Positions 3,443-6,158 of a DNA stretch of 6,158 nt are shown here, piece by piece. The stretch is from NCBI GenBank assembly GCA_946539475.1, contig CAMNHM010000153.1, forward strand, positions 1-6,158, given 5' to 3'. A program made the position numbers and the translations under genes. Within the stretch, counting starts at the first letter, position 1. Each line of letters opens with the position of its first letter. Below the pieces are notes generated by a model that was given only the letters and a program-made list of their open reading frames with translations, was not told the origin of the DNA and did not search any database. The stretch comes from an uncultured Prevotellaceae bacterium (GTDB lineage: Bacteria > Bacteroidota > Bacteroidia > Bacteroidales > Bacteroidaceae).

Positions 3443-6158
3443 CAGTTGTCAGACGTGCCTGTTCAGCAAGGTACCTACACTCCTGACTGGGAGTCGCTCG
3501 GAGCCTGGGAATGTCCTGAATGGTTTAAGGATGCCAAGTTCGGCATTTGGGCCCACTGGGGCCCGCAGTGCCATGCCGAAGACGGCGACTGGTATGCCCG
3601 TTTTATGTATTACGATGGCTCCGGCCAGAACCAGTGGCATTGGCAGCACTTTGGCGACCCTGCAGTGTTCGGGCTGAAAGACCTCTGCAACGACTGGAAA
3701 GCCCAGAACTGGGATCCCGAGCAGCTGGTCAATCTCTACAAGAGTGTGGGTGCCCGCTATTTCATGGCCCTCGCCAATCACCACGACAACTTCGACCTAT
3801 GGAACTCGCCCTATCAGGAGTGGAACTCAGTGAATGTCGGTCCGAAGAAAGACATCATCAAGGGTTGGAGCGATGCCTGCAAGAAGGCCGGCCTGCCCCT
3901 GGGCGTCAGTATTCATGCCTCGCATGCCTGGACATGGCTGGAGCCCTCGCAGGAGTACGACGGCAACCTGACCAAGGAGGACGGCAAAGGCAAGTGGTGG
4001 GAAGGCATGGACCCGCAGGAGCTCTACGCCCAGCGTCACGAGCACAGCACCGGCTGGGACAACTCCGGCACGATACACAGCCAGTGGGACTGGGGCAACG
4101 GTGCCAACCTGCCTTCGCAGCAGTATAAGCAGAAGTTCCAGAACCGGGTGCTGGAACTCATCAACGACTATCAGCCCTCGATGATCTATTTCGACGATAC
4201 CGCCATGCCCTTTTATGGCTGCGACGACCAGATAGGCAAGAACATCCTCGCACACTATTATAACAAGCAGAGCGATGTGGTGGTCACCGGCAAGCAGCTC
4301 AACGCCCAGCAGAAGCAGTACATGCTCTGGGACGTGGAGCGCGGCATACCCGACCGCATTCAGGAGCAGTACTGGCAGACGTGCACCTGCATCGGTTCGT
4401 GGCACTACGATGTGAATGTCTACAACCGTGGTGGCTACAAAGGCGCTCAGCAGGTGGTCGACATGCTGGTCGACATCGTCTCGAAGAACGGCAACCTGCT
4501 GCTCAGCATTCCCGTTCGCAGCAATGGCACGATAGACGACAAGGAGCAGGCCATCCTCGAAGGCATCAAGGCCTGGATGGACGTCAATTCAGTCAGCATC
4601 TACGGCACTCGTCCCTGGAAGACCTACGGCGAGGGTCCGATGGCTGATGCATCCAATCCCCTGAGTGCGCAAGGCTTCAACGAGGGCAACAACTACTCGT
4701 CGAAAGACGTGCGCTACGTGCAGAAAGGTGATGTGCTCTATGCCACCATCATGCGCTGGCCGGCAACCAGTTCGTTCACTTTCAAGAGCTTGGGCAAAAG
4801 CTCGCCCTATTTCAGCGGACAGGTGAAGAGCGTCAAGTTGTTGGGCTATGGCGATGTCAGCTTCTCGCAGGCCATCAATGGTGTCACTGTGCAGCTGCCC
4901 GCAGTGAAGCCCAACGACATTGCTCCCGTCTTCGAGATTACTTTCGTGCCTGGCACTGACGCTCCAGCCACACTCCTGGAAGTCATCGAGGGCTACGAGG
5001 CCCTGCTCGTCGAACTGCGCGAACAGGTAAGCACCAATACCGGCCGCTTCAGCAAGAACGGTGTCAACGCCTTTGCCGAGGCCATTGCGGAGGCCCGTCA
5101 GCATCTAGGCGACAGCGAAGCCGATCAGCAGATCGTCATTGCACGACTGAACGATGCCTACAACACCCTGCTCACCAGCGGCCGCAATCAGCCTGACGTG
5201 CCCCGCGACGGATGGGAGGCTGACATCACCGTCAACCAGCTCATTGAGGCCAGCGGCTTCTCGGCCTCTGAAAAGGGCTCCCGCTTCGGCACACCGCAAT
5301 ATTGGACCGTGGAGAACTATGCCATCCAGATGACCAATGGCGACACGAAGAACGGCATCGACGGCTATCCCGGCCACAACACCTTGATGCTGGGCCGCTG
5401 GGCCAGCGAGGAAGTGCAGCCCATCGAGAGCGACATTGCCAATGCCCGCATCTACCGCACCGTGCATCTGCAGCCTGGCACCTATTACTTCGGTCAGCTG
5501 CTCGAGACTCACTACAATATTCCTGAGGCCAACTACCTCTTTGCTGCCACACGTACGTTGTCCACTTCCGAGGTCGAGGACCAGGCCATTGCCTTCGCGC
5601 ACATCAGTCAGGCCAGCGTAGGGAAATGGTTCGGACTAAGCTTCTATATCGATGAAGAGCAGGATGTGGTGCTCGGATGGCAGGCCGACCTCACCAGTGG
5701 AAGCACTGAGCAGGAGTTTCGTGTGAAGGAAGTGAAACTGCTCAGCTATGGCACGGTGAACAACGATGCCCTGTTCAACCTCATCGAGCGGGCATGGCTC
5801 ACGCTCGACATTGCCAAAATCAACGACAACACGGGCTTTTATCGCCGTGATGCAGCCGACAAGCTGATGGCTGCTCTCGAAGAGGCCGAGGCTTATATCG
5901 ATGGCACCAGCGATGAGGTGGATGCCGCCTATGAGAACCTGCTGCAGGCTCTGGAGGACTTTCTGAAGAACGGCAAGAACGTGGGTGGCGCACCCATAGA
6001 GTCCGGCTATGAGGACTGGACCGTCAAGGTGCTACACGAGGCCGATAACTTCGCCCGTACGCCAGAGACACAGGATGGCGGACGCTTCGGAGAGACACTC
6101 TATTGGACTGTCGAGAACTTCGGCTTCGACCATCAGGCCGGCATCGACAACAACCCGG
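3389..6158 (+). CDS. Exported multidomain GH29 alpha-L-fucosidase, 3' end beyond window
   Basis: This is a retaining alpha-L-fucosidase, open for 923 codons with no stop before the edge. A signal peptide (1-18) is followed by a GH29 barrel: WFKDAKFGIWAHWG (45-58, H56), NHHDNFDLW (130-138), IYFDD (266-270) with D269 the expected nucleophile, DVERG (E317, a possible acid/base), WQTCTCIGSWHY (329-340) and SKNGNLLLSIP. IYGTRPWKTYGEGP closes the barrel. A beta-sandwich ends near residue 519. Then comes a helical FIVAR-like segment (528-597), a beta-rich domain (609-788) resembling the uncharacterised C-terminal domains of Bacteroidales glycosidases, a second helical segment (793-862) and the start of a second copy of that domain (871 onward). 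It would release L-fucose in the periplasm or at the surface for the divergent FucP. GH29 enzymes are typically near 450-600 aa, so this is unusually long. GH29 is secure; linkage preference cannot be read, and the added domains may bind glycans or serve as spacers. Confidence 0.92.
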   Translation, partial: MKKSLTYLLLAVSMTVNAQLSDVPVQQGTYTPDWESLGAWECPEWFKDAKFGIWAHWGPQCHAEDGDWYARFMYYDGSGQNQWHWQHFGDPAVFGLKDLCNDWKAQNWDPEQLVNLYKSVGARYFMALANHHDNFDLWNSPYQEWNSVNVGPKKDIIKGWSDACKKAGLPLGVSIHASHAWTWLEPSQEYDGNLTKEDGKGKWWEGMDPQELYAQRHEHSTGWDNSGTIHSQWDWGNGANLPSQQYKQKFQNRVLELINDYQPSMIYFDDTAMPFYGCDDQIGKNILAHYYNKQSDVVVTGKQLNAQQKQYMLWDVERGIPDRIQEQYWQTCTCIGSWHYDVNVYNRGGYKGAQQVVDMLVDIVSKNGNLLLSIPVRSNGTIDDKEQAILEGIKAWMDVNSVSIYGTRPWKTYGEGPMADASNPLSAQGFNEGNNYSSKDVRYVQKGDVLYATIMRWPATSSFTFKSLGKSSPYFSGQVKSVKLLGYGDVSFSQAINGVTVQLPAVKPNDIAPVFEITFVPGTDAPATLLEVIEGYEALLVELREQVSTNTGRFSKNGVNAFAEAIAEARQHLGDSEADQQIVIARLNDAYNTLLTSGRNQPDVPRDGWEADITVNQLIEASGFSASEKGSRFGTPQYWTVENYAIQMTNGDTKNGIDGYPGHNTLMLGRWASEEVQPIESDIANARIYRTVHLQPGTYYFGQLLETHYNIPEANYLFAATRTLSTSEVEDQAIAFAHISQASVGKWFGLSFYIDEEQDVVLGWQADLTSGSTEQEFRVKEVKLLSYGTVNNDALFNLIERAWLTLDIAKINDNTGFYRRDAADKLMAALEEAEAYIDGTSDEVDAAYENLLQALEDFLKNGKNVGGAPIESGYEDWTVKVLHEADNFARTPETQDGGRFGETLYWTVENFGFDHQAGIDNNP
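4970..5752 (+). repeat. First copy of the helical + beta-rich repeat unit in the fucosidase
   Basis: Residues 528-788 form the unit. It opens with an amphipathic helical stretch containing NTG at 550-552 and ends in AYNTLL, a FIVAR-like pattern. A beta-rich domain starts at W609; its most recognisable part is RFG (632-634), then YWTVENY (638-644) and GIDGYPGHNTLMLGRW, and it ends near VKLLSYG (788). The second copy lies about 264-268 residues later. Confidence 0.7.
5765..6158 (+). repeat. Second copy of the helical + beta-rich repeat unit, truncated by window
   Basis: Residues 793-923 repeat the layout of the first unit. A helical stretch carries NTG at 814-816 and AYENLL, then W877 begins the beta-rich domain with RFG at 899-901 and YWTVENF at 905-911. 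DNA for the shared motif differs at many positions, so the duplication is old, not a recent copy or assembly error. The rest lies past the right edge. Confidence 0.68.

Noticed and set aside
3827..5602. Three open frames on the minus strand (3827-4405, 4589-5104, 5105-5602)
   Set aside because: All lie antisense within the GH29 gene, whose frame is open throughout with clear catalytic motifs. The antisense products have no recognisable domain and no promoter-like sequence.

Overview
The window looks like chromosomal DNA of a Bacteroidota bacterium, most likely a Bacteroidales/Prevotella-like gut or oral anaerobe. The evidence is two copies of the Bacteroidota-type -7 promoter core (TAccTTTG inside TACCTTTGCACC), AT-rich leaders without Shine-Dalgarno sequences in front of GC-richer genes, and protein families typical of that phylum (a FucP-type symporter, an AraC-type regulator, and a GH29 alpha-L-fucosidase with appended C-terminal modules). 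The species cannot be fixed from the sequence.

Layout: two transcription units diverge from an AT-rich control region at about 3133-3388. Leftward (minus strand), in transcription order, are an AraC-family regulator (2272-3132), an aldo/keto reductase of the L-galactose/L-fucose dehydrogenase type (1318-2265), an amidohydrolase of the sugar-lactonase type (443-1333) and the N-terminal part of a FucP-like symporter (1-391, cut by the window edge). Gaps are 6 nt, a 16-nt overlap and 51 nt, so this reads as one operon. Rightward (plus strand) is a single very large gene (3389 to the window end, still open after 923 codons). It encodes an exported GH29 alpha-L-fucosidase followed by a repeated unit of a helical segment plus a beta-rich domain.

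Together the genes describe an L-fucose scavenging locus. The exported fucosidase releases L-fucose from glycans and FucP imports it by proton symport. The aldo/keto reductase would oxidise it to L-fuconolactone and the amidohydrolase would open the lactone to L-fuconate. This is the start of the non-phosphorylating (oxidative) fucose route, not the isomerase/kinase/aldolase route best known in Bacteroides. The regulator probably senses fucose or an intermediate and acts on the shared intergenic region, which holds repeated ATAGGATA boxes, two of them exactly 42 bp apart. The pathway assignment is inferred from families and context; fuconate dehydratase and the later enzymes are not in the window and would be expected beyond its left edge.

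No RNA genes, mobile elements, CRISPR arrays or recognisable terminators were seen.
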